Position numbers and translations under genes: made by a program. This document shows, piece by piece, positions 1-7,570 of a DNA stretch of 28,442 nt (the stretch's first letter is position 1; every line of letters begins with the position of its first letter). This DNA comes from Sphingomonadaceae bacterium (GTDB lineage Bacteria > Pseudomonadota > Alphaproteobacteria > Sphingomonadales > Sphingomonadaceae), in NCBI GenBank assembly GCA_014380205.1, contig JACMKH010000342.1:1-28442 (forward strand). Direction: 5' to 3'. A model generated the notes under the pieces. The model was not told the origin of the DNA and made no database searches. It saw nothing but the letters and a program-made list of their open reading frames with translations.

Positions 1-2461
1 CGCCGCCGTCGCCGAGCAGGTCGTCGGCGCCCTCGCCCCCGTCGAGCGCGTCCGCGCCGACTCCGCCCGAGAGCGTGTCCTGGCCCTCCTCGCCGCGGAG
101 CGAATCCTTACCGTCCTCGCCCGAAAGGCCGTCCGAGTCGCCGCCGCCCAGGATCGTGTCATTGAGCGCGCCCCCGAGCAGCGTGTCAAAACCGCCCGCG
201 CCGATCAGCGAATCATCGCCGTCGCGGCCCTCGACATAGTCGCCGATGGTCGTGAGGAAAGCCGCGTCGGCGAAGATCGTGTCGTTCCCCTCGCCGCCCA
301 CCAGAATCTGCACGTCGATTCCGCCGTTAATGGCATCGTCGCCGAGCCCACCGTCGAGTGTGACACCTACGATGCCGCCGCCGTCGAGCGTGTCGTTAGA
401 GTCGGTGCCGATCACGCGCTCGACGTTGACCACGGTCACCGTCCCGCCGAAGCCCGTGGCCGTCCCGCCGCCGAGATCGACGGCGACGGGGCCGCCGGCG
501 ACACCCATCGCCGAATAGTCGACCGTGTCGATATTCGCGCCACCGTCGACATGGTCGATCTGCTCGAATCCGAGCAGCTCGATCAGGTCATTGCCCGCGC
601 CGCCTTTGAGCGTGTCGATGCCGCTACCGCCGTGCAGCGTGTCGTCTCCGTCGCCGCCATCGAAGTCATCGGCCCCGATCTGGCCGCCCGAGAGCGAGTC
701 GTCGCCGCCGCCGCCGTTGATAGTGTTGCTTGTGTCGCCGAGCTTTATGACGTCGTCGAGTGCGGTTCCGAGCACGCGCTCGATCGCCCCGATGGTGCGC
801 GTGCCCCCGAAACCGGTGAACACACCGGTGCCGACATCGATCGTCACGCCTTGGCCCGTAGTGATGATGTTGGAGAGATCGAGCAGATCGCTGCCTGCGC
901 CGCCGTCGACATTGTCGATGAACTCACCGTCGAGGATCGCGATCGTGTCGTTACCGATGCCGCCGTTGACCGAATCGGCGCCGAGGCCGCCAGTCAAGAG
1001 ATCGCTGCCGTCGCCGCCGTCGATCGTGTCCGAGAGAGCGCCGCCCACGACCGTGTCATTGCTGCTCGATCCGATCAGCGTATCGAAGCCGTCGCCGCCG
1101 TCGATCAGATCGCCTAAGACGGCACCGACGCCGCCGAGGATGGAATCGTCGCCGCCCGCCCCGCGCAGGGTTTGCGCGCCGATGCCGCCGGTGATCGTGT
1201 CGTTGCCCGCCTGGCCGAGCAGCACCGCACCGTCGATGTCGCCGCTGTTGATCGCGGTGGGGCCGGCGCCGCCAGTAACGGTGTCGGTGGCCAGGAAATT
1301 GCGATCGAACGCGTCATAGTCGCCCGCGTTGACCGTGCCGCCACGCGGATCCCAGATCTTGGCGACGATCTCGCCCCCGCCGTTGGTGTCGCGCCAGACG
1401 AGCAGCAGCCGGCCGTCGGCGGTGGCGCTGATGCCGGGCACGCCGGTCGGCGCGTTCTCGATCACGAACGGCCCCGAATCGAGCGCGCCGCTCGCACCAA
1501 TGCGCAGCCCCTCGAGCGTGCCGTCGGTGTCGTTGTCCCACAGGATCACGCAGCCGCCGTCGCGCAACGCGACGACCTCGGCCTCGTTGGTCGAATCGCT
1601 GCCGAACTGCGTGCCGCTGCCGATAACATTGTTGGAACTGTTGTAGACCTTGTAGGAGACGTTGCCGTTCTCGTTCGTGCTGGTCCACGTCACGACATAG
1701 CCGCCATTGGCGAGCGAGGCGACCTTGGGATCGCCGAGCGCGCCGTTGTCGAACTCGAAGTCGGCGAGGAAGGTCCCCGCGCTATTCATCACCCGTACGT
1801 GGCCGCCGACCGTGGTCGCGTCGGTCTCTTCATAGACCGTGACGATGCGGCCGTCGGAGAGCACCGCGATATCGGCATTGGCGTCGGCATCGGCGCTGTT
1901 CTCGGCGGCGAAGAACTCGGCGCCGACCGCTCCGACCGAGCTGACGACAACGCCGCTGACGTTGGAGTTGACACCGACGTCGTCGGTGTAGGTAACGAAG
2001 GACGTATTGGTGGTGAGATCGACCGCGACGTTCGGATTGGCAAGGAAGTCGGCCGCGACGAGCTCGTTGGCGACGGTGGCGCTGTCGATCGAATTCCCGC
2101 TCGCGTCGTAGCGCTGCCAGATCACGCTGGTCTGGTTCACGTCCGAAATGTCGTCATCGATATAGACCATGACGAAGCCGCCGTCGCTGGTCGCGGCGAT
2201 GTCGAAGTCGCGCTCGTCGTCGACGGCGTTGGATGTGTTGAGCTGGAAGGCGTCGCGCACGAGGTTGCCGTCGCGGTCATAGATCTTGCCGATGATGTCC
2301 TGACCGGCGCTCGTCCCGATCGCGCCGCCGACGAGCTCGGTCCAGGCGACGATGAAATTGCCGTTGGCGAGACCGATGATCTGCGGATCGAGCTGGGTGC
2401 CCGTCGCGGCCGCGCCGGTGTTGACCTGAAAATTGCCGAGCCATTCGACGGGGACAGCCAT
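1..2461 (-). CDS. RTX-1: seven-repeat propeller / RTX calcium-binding protein, 3' end cut by window
   Basis: The reading frame is open from the ATG at 2461 to base 1, giving 820 codons with no stop, so the C-terminus lies outside the window. The start is supported by an AGGGAGGA ribosome site about 8 bases upstream and by the shared N-terminus MAVPVEWLGNF. The first ~380 residues hold seven degenerate repeats of the form '(A/G)L.(D/N)G.(F/I)V..W.(D/E)', each followed by a strand-rich stretch ending in 'G.(L/V)'. They suggest a seven-bladed beta-propeller (inference). After the linker IWDPRGGTVNAGDYD come GGxGxDxLxGG nonapeptides, the RTX motif that binds calcium after export. There is a single cysteine (in GGCVILW) and no Sec signal, as expected for a type I secretion substrate. 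The exact role (adhesin, surface or matrix protein) is not shown by the sequence. It is the most diverged of the five propeller genes. Confidence 0.88.
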   Translation of the reverse strand, partial: MAVPVEWLGNFQVNTGAAATGTQLDPQIIGLANGNFIVAWTELVGGAIGTSAGQDIIGKIYDRDGNLVRDAFQLNTSNAVDDERDFDIAATSDGGFVMVYIDDDISDVNQTSVIWQRYDASGNSIDSATVANELVAADFLANPNVAVDLTTNTSFVTYTDDVGVNSNVSGVVVSSVGAVGAEFFAAENSADADANADIAVLSDGRIVTVYEETDATTVGGHVRVMNSAGTFLADFEFDNGALGDPKVASLANGGYVVTWTSTNENGNVSYKVYNSSNNVIGSGTQFGSDSTNEAEVVALRDGGCVILWDNDTDGTLEGLRIGASGALDSGPFVIENAPTGVPGISATADGRLLLVWRDTNGGGEIVAKIWDPRGGTVNAGDYDAFDRNFLATDTVTGGAGPTAINSGDIDGAVLLGQAGNDTITGGIGAQTLRGAGGDDSILGGVGAVLGDLIDGGDGFDTLIGSSSNDTVVGGALSDTIDGGDGSDLLTGGLGADSVNGGIGNDTIAILDGEFIDNVDGGAGSDLLDLSNIITTGQGVTIDVGTGVFTGFGGTRTIGAIERVLGTALDDVIKLGDTSNTINGGGGDDSLSGGQIGADDFDGGDGDDTLHGGSGIDTLKGGAGNDLIELLGFEQIDHVDGGANIDTVDYSAMGVAGGPVAVDLGGGTATGFGGTVTVVNVERVIGTDSNDTLDGGGIVGVTLDGGLGDDAINGGIDVQILVGGEGNDTIFADAAFLTTIGDYVEGRDGDDSLIGAGGFDTLLGGALNDTILGGGDSDGLSGEDGKDSLRGEEGQDTLSGGVGADALDGGEGADDLLGDGG

Positions 2462-2566
2462 GATGAAGATCCTCCCTGCGCGGACCCAAGACCAGGTCCG
2501 TCAGCAAGCGGCATGGACGGCCGGGGTTTGAGCGGGCGTTTGAGCCGGCGTTGGAATTCGGGTCCA

Positions 2567-2584
2567 GCGCGTTGAAAAGCGCGC
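2567..2584 (-). terminator. Weak hairpin after RTX-2
   Basis: A GCGCG/CGCGC stem with an 8-nt loop lies 15 bases past the RTX-2 stop, in the 137-bp gap before RTX-1. There is no T-tract. A second 6-bp stem (CGGACC/GGTCCG, 2481-2500) lies closer to RTX-1. Either could slow transcription, but the evidence is weak. Confidence 0.25.
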
Positions 2585-2598
2585 GAGGGCGCCGCCGT

Positions 2599-4752
2599 TC
2601 ACACCACGATGAAATCGCTCGCGGCGATCGGGTCGAGGCTTTTGCTGGTGGCGATGTGGACCGCCGCGCCCGCGCCATTGCCGTCGGCGTCGAAATAGAG
2701 CTTGCCGTTGCCCGGCTTGTAGATGAGGAAATCGTCGGCGTCCTGGGGCTGGCCGATCGCGAAATTGTCCGGGTCGAGCGCGCCCGCGGCGAGCCCGAAC
2801 GCCGAGCCCAGCAGTACGATCGCATCCTCGCCGCTCGCGAAGTCACGAATCACGTCGGCGCCGCCGACCCCGAGGTCGGTGAGGCGGAACTCGTCGGCGC
2901 CCGCGCCGCCCTCCAGCGTGTCCCTGCCCTCGCTGCCGCGCAAGACGTCGTCGCCGCCGCGGCCGTCGAGATCGTCGTCGTTTTCGCCGCCGTCGATGAG
3001 ATTCTTGACTTCGTTACCGCGCAGCGTGTCGTTCCGCGCCGAGCCGTGGAGGTTCTCGATCGAGAAATAGCTGTCGCCCGCGGCGTCGTTGAGGTTGGCG
3101 GCGGGGTTGAGCAGGTCGGCGAGCACCTTGAGCGCGGAATTCGAATAATCGGCCCAGTCGGTCCCAGCGCCGCCGTCGAGGCGATCGCCGCTGAGCACAT
3201 TTCCCGAGGTCAGCGAGACGTGCGTGTGGAAGGTCTCGGCGTCCGGCCGATTCTCGTAGAGGGAGAGACCCTCGATGCGCAGGTAATAGGTCCCAGCGGC
3301 GGCGAACTGATGGACGAGGTGCGGATCGGCGTTGGTTGAGCCCGGGTCCGGCGCGCCCAGAAAGCCGTTGTTGGCGATCACAGTGCCCGCCGCGTCCTCG
3401 ATCGAGAAATTCACATCGGCGTCGAGCAGGACATCGACGTCGATCGTGACGGTATCGCCGGCGCCCGCGTCAAACGCATAATAAGCGGTCACCGCGCCGG
3501 GTATTATGTCGGGGTCGTGGCCGGGAATGGTGAGCTCGAGTGTGACATGGGGAATGGTTGTCGCGTCCGCGATATTGGGCTCGGCGTCGAGGCTGTACAT
3601 ATGGTCGAGCCGCCACGCCGCGTCGCGCGAGTCCGTCCCCCCGACGATCAGCGACGAGGGCGCGCCGCCGCCCGGTCCGCCGTCGAGCGTATCGTTGCCG
3701 CCGCCGCCAAGGAGCACATCGTGGCCCGCGCCTCCCGCGAGCCGGTCGGCGAAGCCGCCGCCCTTGAGATAGTCGCCCGACACTCCGCCGATCAGCTCGA
3801 CCGCCTCGACGTTGATGATCGGGAGCGGGAATACGAACGTGCCGCCGACGAGCAGGGGCGTCAGCACGCGGAGATCGGAATAGTCGAGCACGACGCGATC
3901 GATCCCGTCGCCGCCGTCGACGTTGAAATCGAGCAGGCCAAATTGCCCGAAGACGATCGCGCCGGGATCGAGCAGATCATCGTCTCCGCCGCCGACCAGC
4001 TTGTCGCTGCCATCGCCCGCGATCAGGGTGTCCTTGCCCTCGCCGCCGTAAAGCTCGTCGTCGCCATCGCCGCCCTCGATCAGGTCGCGGCCATTGGCGC
4101 CCTCGACCTTGTCGTCGCCGCGCCCGCCGTTGAGCGTGTCGTGGCCATCGAGCCCGCGCAGCGTCTCGGGCCGCTTGCCGCCCTGGAGCAGATCGGCGTC
4201 GGGCGTGCCGTCGATGATGTTGAGGTCCCAAAACAGGACGGAATGGAAATTGGTGTCGGTCGCCTCGAAGACCGCATCGTCGAGACGGTAGCCCGTGTAA
4301 TGCGCCGAATCGGCCTGACCGCGCAGCGTGATGCCCCGGTCCGTGATCGAGAATTCGCCGACATAGACGCTCGAGCCGAGCTCCTCGCCCCATTTGACAT
4401 ATTGAAACGGAAACTCGCCGTGAATCCCGAATTCTATGACCTCATAGGTTGTCGGCGACCAGCCGACCGCGACGAAATCGCCCGGAAAATCGGTGATGTC
4501 GGTGGTGGCGTCGATCGCGGCCATGAACGCAGTCTGCGCAGCGGTCACCGGCCCGAACGAGATCAGCCCGGTCCCCCAGAACACCGGTCTGCCCGAGCCC
4601 GTGTGATCACCCCAGGCGAGCAGCACGGAGGCGACCTCCTTATAATCCTCGTGTGGAGGCGGCGCCGGATGCTCGGGAGTGTCCTCGAGGACCCGGCGGA
4701 CGACCCAGTGCTCGGTGTCTCCGTCGATGACGTCCCTGCGGCTACGTCCCAT
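2599..4752 (-). CDS. RTX-2: RTX calcium-binding protein with PPC-like domain and unique N-terminus
   Basis: This 717-aa protein starts at an ATG preceded by GAGGA about 7 bases upstream. Residues 1-170 match nothing I recognise. RTX nonapeptides lie at about 181-262 and 323-364. Residues ~395-515 look like a PPC (bacterial pre-peptidase C-terminal) beta-sandwich, with 'YYAFDAGAGDTVTIDVD' and 'AAGTYYLRIEG' as the typical first and last strands. A second RTX block lies at ~573-620. The C-terminus (630-717) has the same layout as its neighbours: 'D.I.DF.SG.D.I.L', 'GKLYFDADGNGAGA' and the terminal SDFIVV. There is no Sec signal and no cysteine, so type I secretion is inferred. It is the most divergent complete member of the array. 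The PPC domain sits between two RTX blocks, whereas in RTX-3 it precedes all the repeats. Confidence 0.85.
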   Translation of the reverse strand: MGRSRRDVIDGDTEHWVVRRVLEDTPEHPAPPPHEDYKEVASVLLAWGDHTGSGRPVFWGTGLISFGPVTAAQTAFMAAIDATTDITDFPGDFVAVGWSPTTYEVIEFGIHGEFPFQYVKWGEELGSSVYVGEFSITDRGITLRGQADSAHYTGYRLDDAVFEATDTNFHSVLFWDLNIIDGTPDADLLQGGKRPETLRGLDGHDTLNGGRGDDKVEGANGRDLIEGGDGDDELYGGEGKDTLIAGDGSDKLVGGGDDDLLDPGAIVFGQFGLLDFNVDGGDGIDRVVLDYSDLRVLTPLLVGGTFVFPLPIINVEAVELIGGVSGDYLKGGGFADRLAGGAGHDVLLGGGGNDTLDGGPGGGAPSSLIVGGTDSRDAAWRLDHMYSLDAEPNIADATTIPHVTLELTIPGHDPDIIPGAVTAYYAFDAGAGDTVTIDVDVLLDADVNFSIEDAAGTVIANNGFLGAPDPGSTNADPHLVHQFAAAGTYYLRIEGLSLYENRPDAETFHTHVSLTSGNVLSGDRLDGGAGTDWADYSNSALKVLADLLNPAANLNDAAGDSYFSIENLHGSARNDTLRGNEVKNLIDGGENDDDLDGRGGDDVLRGSEGRDTLEGGAGADEFRLTDLGVGGADVIRDFASGEDAIVLLGSAFGLAAGALDPDNFAIGQPQDADDFLIYKPGNGKLYFDADGNGAGAAVHIATSKSLDPIAASDFIVV

Positions 4753-4808
4753 GACAGTTCCTCAACGCCAGTCGAACCGTTGCATAGCACAAACGGCCGG
4801 TCACCGTC

Positions 4809-4824
4809 AGTGATGGCGATCACG
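4809..4824. promoter_or_regulatory. Crp/Fnr-like palindrome upstream of RTX-2
   Basis: AGTGA-N6-TCACG lies 57 bases upstream of the RTX-2 start codon and differs from the TGTGA-N6-TCACA consensus at both outer bases. The position suits a promoter-proximal activator site. A function is inferred only from the motif and from two similar sites in the array. Confidence 0.35.
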
Positions 4825-4835
4825 CGCGAAGGGCA

Positions 4836-4861
4836 GCGGGCGGCTTGCTGTGGCCGCCCGC
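4836..4861 (-). terminator. GC hairpin after RTX-3
   Basis: A perfect 9-bp stem GCGGGCGGC/GCCGCCCGC with an 8-nt loop lies 13 bases beyond the RTX-3 stop. There is no T-tract, but the hairpin, with a CCTCCCTCCC flank, recurs after other array genes. Confidence 0.5.
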
Positions 4862-4874
4862 CTCCCTCCCGCCG

Positions 4875-7163
4875 TCAGATGACGATGAAGTCGCTGGCGG
4901 CGAGGGGGGGATCGCCGCCGAGCGTGGCGATCAACACCTTGGCGCCGGCGCCGTTGCCGTCGGCGTCGAAGTAGAGCTTGCCCTTGATCGCATCGTAGAT
5001 GATCCGATCGTTGGCGTCGCCCGCGGCCGTGCCGATGACGAACCGGCTAGGCGCCAGCGCCCCCGGCGGCAGCCCGAACACGCCGCCGTCGAGCGCGATC
5101 TCATCGATGCCGCTCTCGAAGTCGATGATCTTGTCCTTGAGCGAGATATCGTCGAGCACGAACTGGTCGGCATCCTCGCCGCCCTTGAGGCGATCCTTGC
5201 CTCCGCCGCCGACCAAGGTGTCGGCGCCGTTCCGGCCGTTGAGCTGGTCGTTCTCGGCGAGCCCCTCGAGCCGGTTGGCGAGATCGTCGCCCGCGAGCTT
5301 ATCCCTCAGCGCGGTGCCGCGCAGATTCTCGATGTTGATATAGACATCGCCGAGCGCCGCGTTGGTGTTGTTGCCGGGCGTCTTGAGATCGGCGATCACC
5401 TTGGCCGAGGCGGCGCTGTAGTCGGCGAAGTCGATCGCGCCGCCGCCGTCGAGCGTGTCGGCGTCGCCGCCGCCCTGGAGCGTGTCGCTGCCGCCGCCGC
5501 CCAGCAGCGAATCGCTGCCGTTGCCGCCGTCGAGCGAATCCAAGCCGTTGTCGCCGTCGAGCGTGTCGTTGTCACCCGCTCCCAACATCAAATCATGGCC
5601 TTCGCGCCCGAACAGCGCGTCGAAGCCCGCGCCGCCCTGGAGCGTGTCGTTGGCGGTCGCGCCGGTCAGCGAATCATCGCCTCCCGCGCCGATGATGCTG
5701 TCGGCCTCGGCGGAGGCCAGCGTGACATCCGCGAAGATGGTGTCGTTGCCAAGCCCGCCGAGAAGCGTGTCGAAGCCGAACCCGCCATCGATCGAATCAT
5801 CGGCGTCGCCCGCGTCGACGCTGTCATTGTCGGCGCCTCCCGTGATCGTGTCGGCCCCGCCCGCTCCGATCAGCGAATCATTGCCGGCGCCGCCGTCGAT
5901 ATTGTCGCCGACACCCGTGACGAAGCTGTCGTCGGCAAAGATCGTGTCGTCGCCGAGGCCACCGAGCAGCGTCTGATTGTTGATGTAGCCGTTGATCTGA
6001 TCATCGCCGAGGCCACCGTCGAGCGTGACGCCTCCAATGCCGCCGGCGTCAAGCGTGTCGTCGCGCTGGGTGCCAAGCACGCTCTCGATGCTCGCGATCG
6101 TGGTCGAGCCGCCAAGGCCGGTGAAGGTGCCCGCCCCCAGATCGATGTTTACCGCCTCGCTGACGCCCTGGATATTGCTGAGGTCGAGCGTGTCGACGCC
6201 CAGCCCGCCATCGACATTGTCGATGAATTCGCCATCGAGGATCCCGATCCTGTCGTCGCCATCGCCGCCGTTCACCGAATCGATGTCGTATCCGCCATAG
6301 AGCGTGTCGTTCTCGGTATCGCCGTTGAGGACATCGGTGCCGAACGAGCCCATCAGCACGTCGTTGTTGGCGCCGCCGTTCATCGTGTCGTTGCCCGAAG
6401 TGAGGGTGCCGGTCGCGGCGTGGGTGGTCGCTGAGACGTGCATCAAGAACTGCTCGCCGCCCTCAAACAGCGGGTCCCCGCCGAACTCGCGCGCCCGGAT
6501 GTAATAGGTGCCCGCGGCGCCGACCGTGAAGGTCAGGTACGAATCGAACGTGGAAACGGAACCGAGCCCGCCCTCGTCGATCGACGCGCCATCATCATCG
6601 CTTGCGAGCAGAGCGCCTCCCGCATCGTACAGTTCGACGACGACATCGGTGGAATCGCCATAAAAGTCGTTATGGCCGAAATCGATATCGACGGTGATCA
6701 CGTCGCCGGCCGCGAGCGTGACCGAGAAAAACTCGGTCTGGCCGGCGGTCGCATCGACATGGACCGTCGTATGCGGCACCACCGATTCCGCGACTCCGAC
6801 CAGCGGATTGAAGCTCGTGGACCAGATACCCGAGCTGTCGAGATTGAAGGCGCTTCCGATCGCGTTGTTGGGATTGCCCGCAGTGGCGAACCAGAAATCG
6901 GGCGCATCGCCGAGCAGGATATCGTCGGCGGCATTGCCGTTCATCGTATTCCCCGCGGCGAGCGACGGAACGGCCGCTATGAAATCGTCGTTCGCGGTGC
7001 CCTCCATCGGCTCGCCGAAGTAGATCAGGTCGTGGATGTCGCCGGGAGCCGGCCCGCCGCGCGACGCGGTGGACGTGCTCATCGTGGGCTCGCCGACACC
7101 TGCGCGCATCACATCGGCGGAGGTGGCGAGATTGATTTGGTCGGGGAGAGTCTTCTTGGCCAT
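4875..7163 (-). CDS. RTX-3: PPC-like domain fused to the array's common RTX and secretion tail
   Basis: This 762-aa protein starts MAKKTLPDQIN from an ATG with AAAGGA about 9 bases upstream. It lacks the propeller of its neighbours. Residues ~125-245 form a PPC-like beta domain ('TEFFSVTLAAGDVITVDIDFG' ... 'AAGTYYIRAREFG'), which in other secreted proteins is a non-catalytic accessory or adhesion module. RTX nonapeptides run from ~254 to 665. From about residue 480 the sequence is nearly identical to RTX-4 to -7, including SIIGAGGDDSLTGA, the linker DFADYSAASAKV and the tail IIYDAIKGKLYFDAD ending SDFIVI. There is no cysteine and no Sec signal, so a type I secretion system is the likely exporter. 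The N-terminal swap on a shared RTX chassis suggests domain shuffling within the array. The function of the N-terminus is unknown. Confidence 0.88.
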   Translation of the reverse strand: MAKKTLPDQINLATSADVMRAGVGEPTMSTSTASRGGPAPGDIHDLIYFGEPMEGTANDDFIAAVPSLAAGNTMNGNAADDILLGDAPDFWFATAGNPNNAIGSAFNLDSSGIWSTSFNPLVGVAESVVPHTTVHVDATAGQTEFFSVTLAAGDVITVDIDFGHNDFYGDSTDVVVELYDAGGALLASDDDGASIDEGGLGSVSTFDSYLTFTVGAAGTYYIRAREFGGDPLFEGGEQFLMHVSATTHAATGTLTSGNDTMNGGANNDVLMGSFGTDVLNGDTENDTLYGGYDIDSVNGGDGDDRIGILDGEFIDNVDGGLGVDTLDLSNIQGVSEAVNIDLGAGTFTGLGGSTTIASIESVLGTQRDDTLDAGGIGGVTLDGGLGDDQINGYINNQTLLGGLGDDTIFADDSFVTGVGDNIDGGAGNDSLIGAGGADTITGGADNDSVDAGDADDSIDGGFGFDTLLGGLGNDTIFADVTLASAEADSIIGAGGDDSLTGATANDTLQGGAGFDALFGREGHDLMLGAGDNDTLDGDNGLDSLDGGNGSDSLLGGGGSDTLQGGGDADTLDGGGAIDFADYSAASAKVIADLKTPGNNTNAALGDVYINIENLRGTALRDKLAGDDLANRLEGLAENDQLNGRNGADTLVGGGGKDRLKGGEDADQFVLDDISLKDKIIDFESGIDEIALDGGVFGLPPGALAPSRFVIGTAAGDANDRIIYDAIKGKLYFDADGNGAGAKVLIATLGGDPPLAASDFIVI

Positions 7164-7340
7164 CGGACTGGTCCTTTCTGGGCGCCCTGGTGAACATACG
7201 CTGGAGAAACGGCTATCGGCGTCGGTCCTGCTGCATCGGTCCGCGCGTCAGCGCGGAGGCCGCATGTCATGTAAAGCCGGCGTGACGGCCGTGGCGTCGG
7301 CGCGCGGCTCGTCGGAGCGGTCCCGATTCGGTGATCGGCG

Positions 7341-7370
7341 CATCGTCAGTCTCCCGTTCGCGACCCCGGG
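7341..7370 (-). promoter_or_regulatory. Conserved upstream stem-loop element, RTX-3 copy
   Basis: This is a diverged copy of the element found upstream of RTX-4 to -7. On the minus strand it has a CCCG/CGGG stem around a loop containing GTCGCGAA, about 178-207 bases upstream of the start codon. Conservation here, where the rest of the spacer differs, argues for function (inference). Confidence 0.4.
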
Positions 7371-7424
7371 TGGGTGCGGCGTTTGCCGCTTGACAGGGTG
7401 CTACAGGCTCCATCCTGGAGGAGC

Positions 7425-7440
7425 TGTGATTCGGATCACG
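7425..7440. promoter_or_regulatory. Crp/Fnr-like palindrome upstream of RTX-3
   Basis: TGTGA-N6-TCACG, one base from the Crp consensus, lies 262 bases upstream of the RTX-3 start and close to the end of RTX-4. RTX-3 is the only gene that could use it as an upstream site. Confidence 0.35.
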
Positions 7441-7523
7441 TCGCCTCCATGCTTCCGCCTTGCCGTACTGGCCAGTGAATCCTCCTTCGACGCGCTTCGA
7501 GAACGTGGGCGCCGTGGCGATCT

Positions 7524-7548
7524 GGCGGAGCGCTATGTGCGCTCCGCC
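7524..7548 (-). terminator. GC hairpin after RTX-4
   Basis: A perfect 10-bp stem GGCGGAGCGC/GCGCTCCGCC with a 5-nt loop lies 22 bases beyond the RTX-4 stop. There is no T-tract. Confidence 0.5.
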
Positions 7549-7570
7549 GCATCGCCTCCGCCATTGCCCA

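Larger units (their letters stand above)
7164..7570. other. 407-bp intergenic region between RTX-3 and RTX-4
   Basis: No convincing gene lies here. Reading away from the RTX-3 start it contains the AAAGGA ribosome site, a diverged copy of the conserved stem-loop element (7341-7370), a Crp/Fnr-like palindrome (7425-7440) and the hairpin that follows RTX-4 (7524-7548). It is longer than the ~285-bp spacers further along and only partly similar to them. Confidence 0.6.

Noticed and set aside
4200..4752. Possible HasA-like hemophore domain at the N-terminus of RTX-2
   Set aside because: A faint resemblance in the FVAVGW...LRGQ region does not extend to the conserved haem-binding segments.
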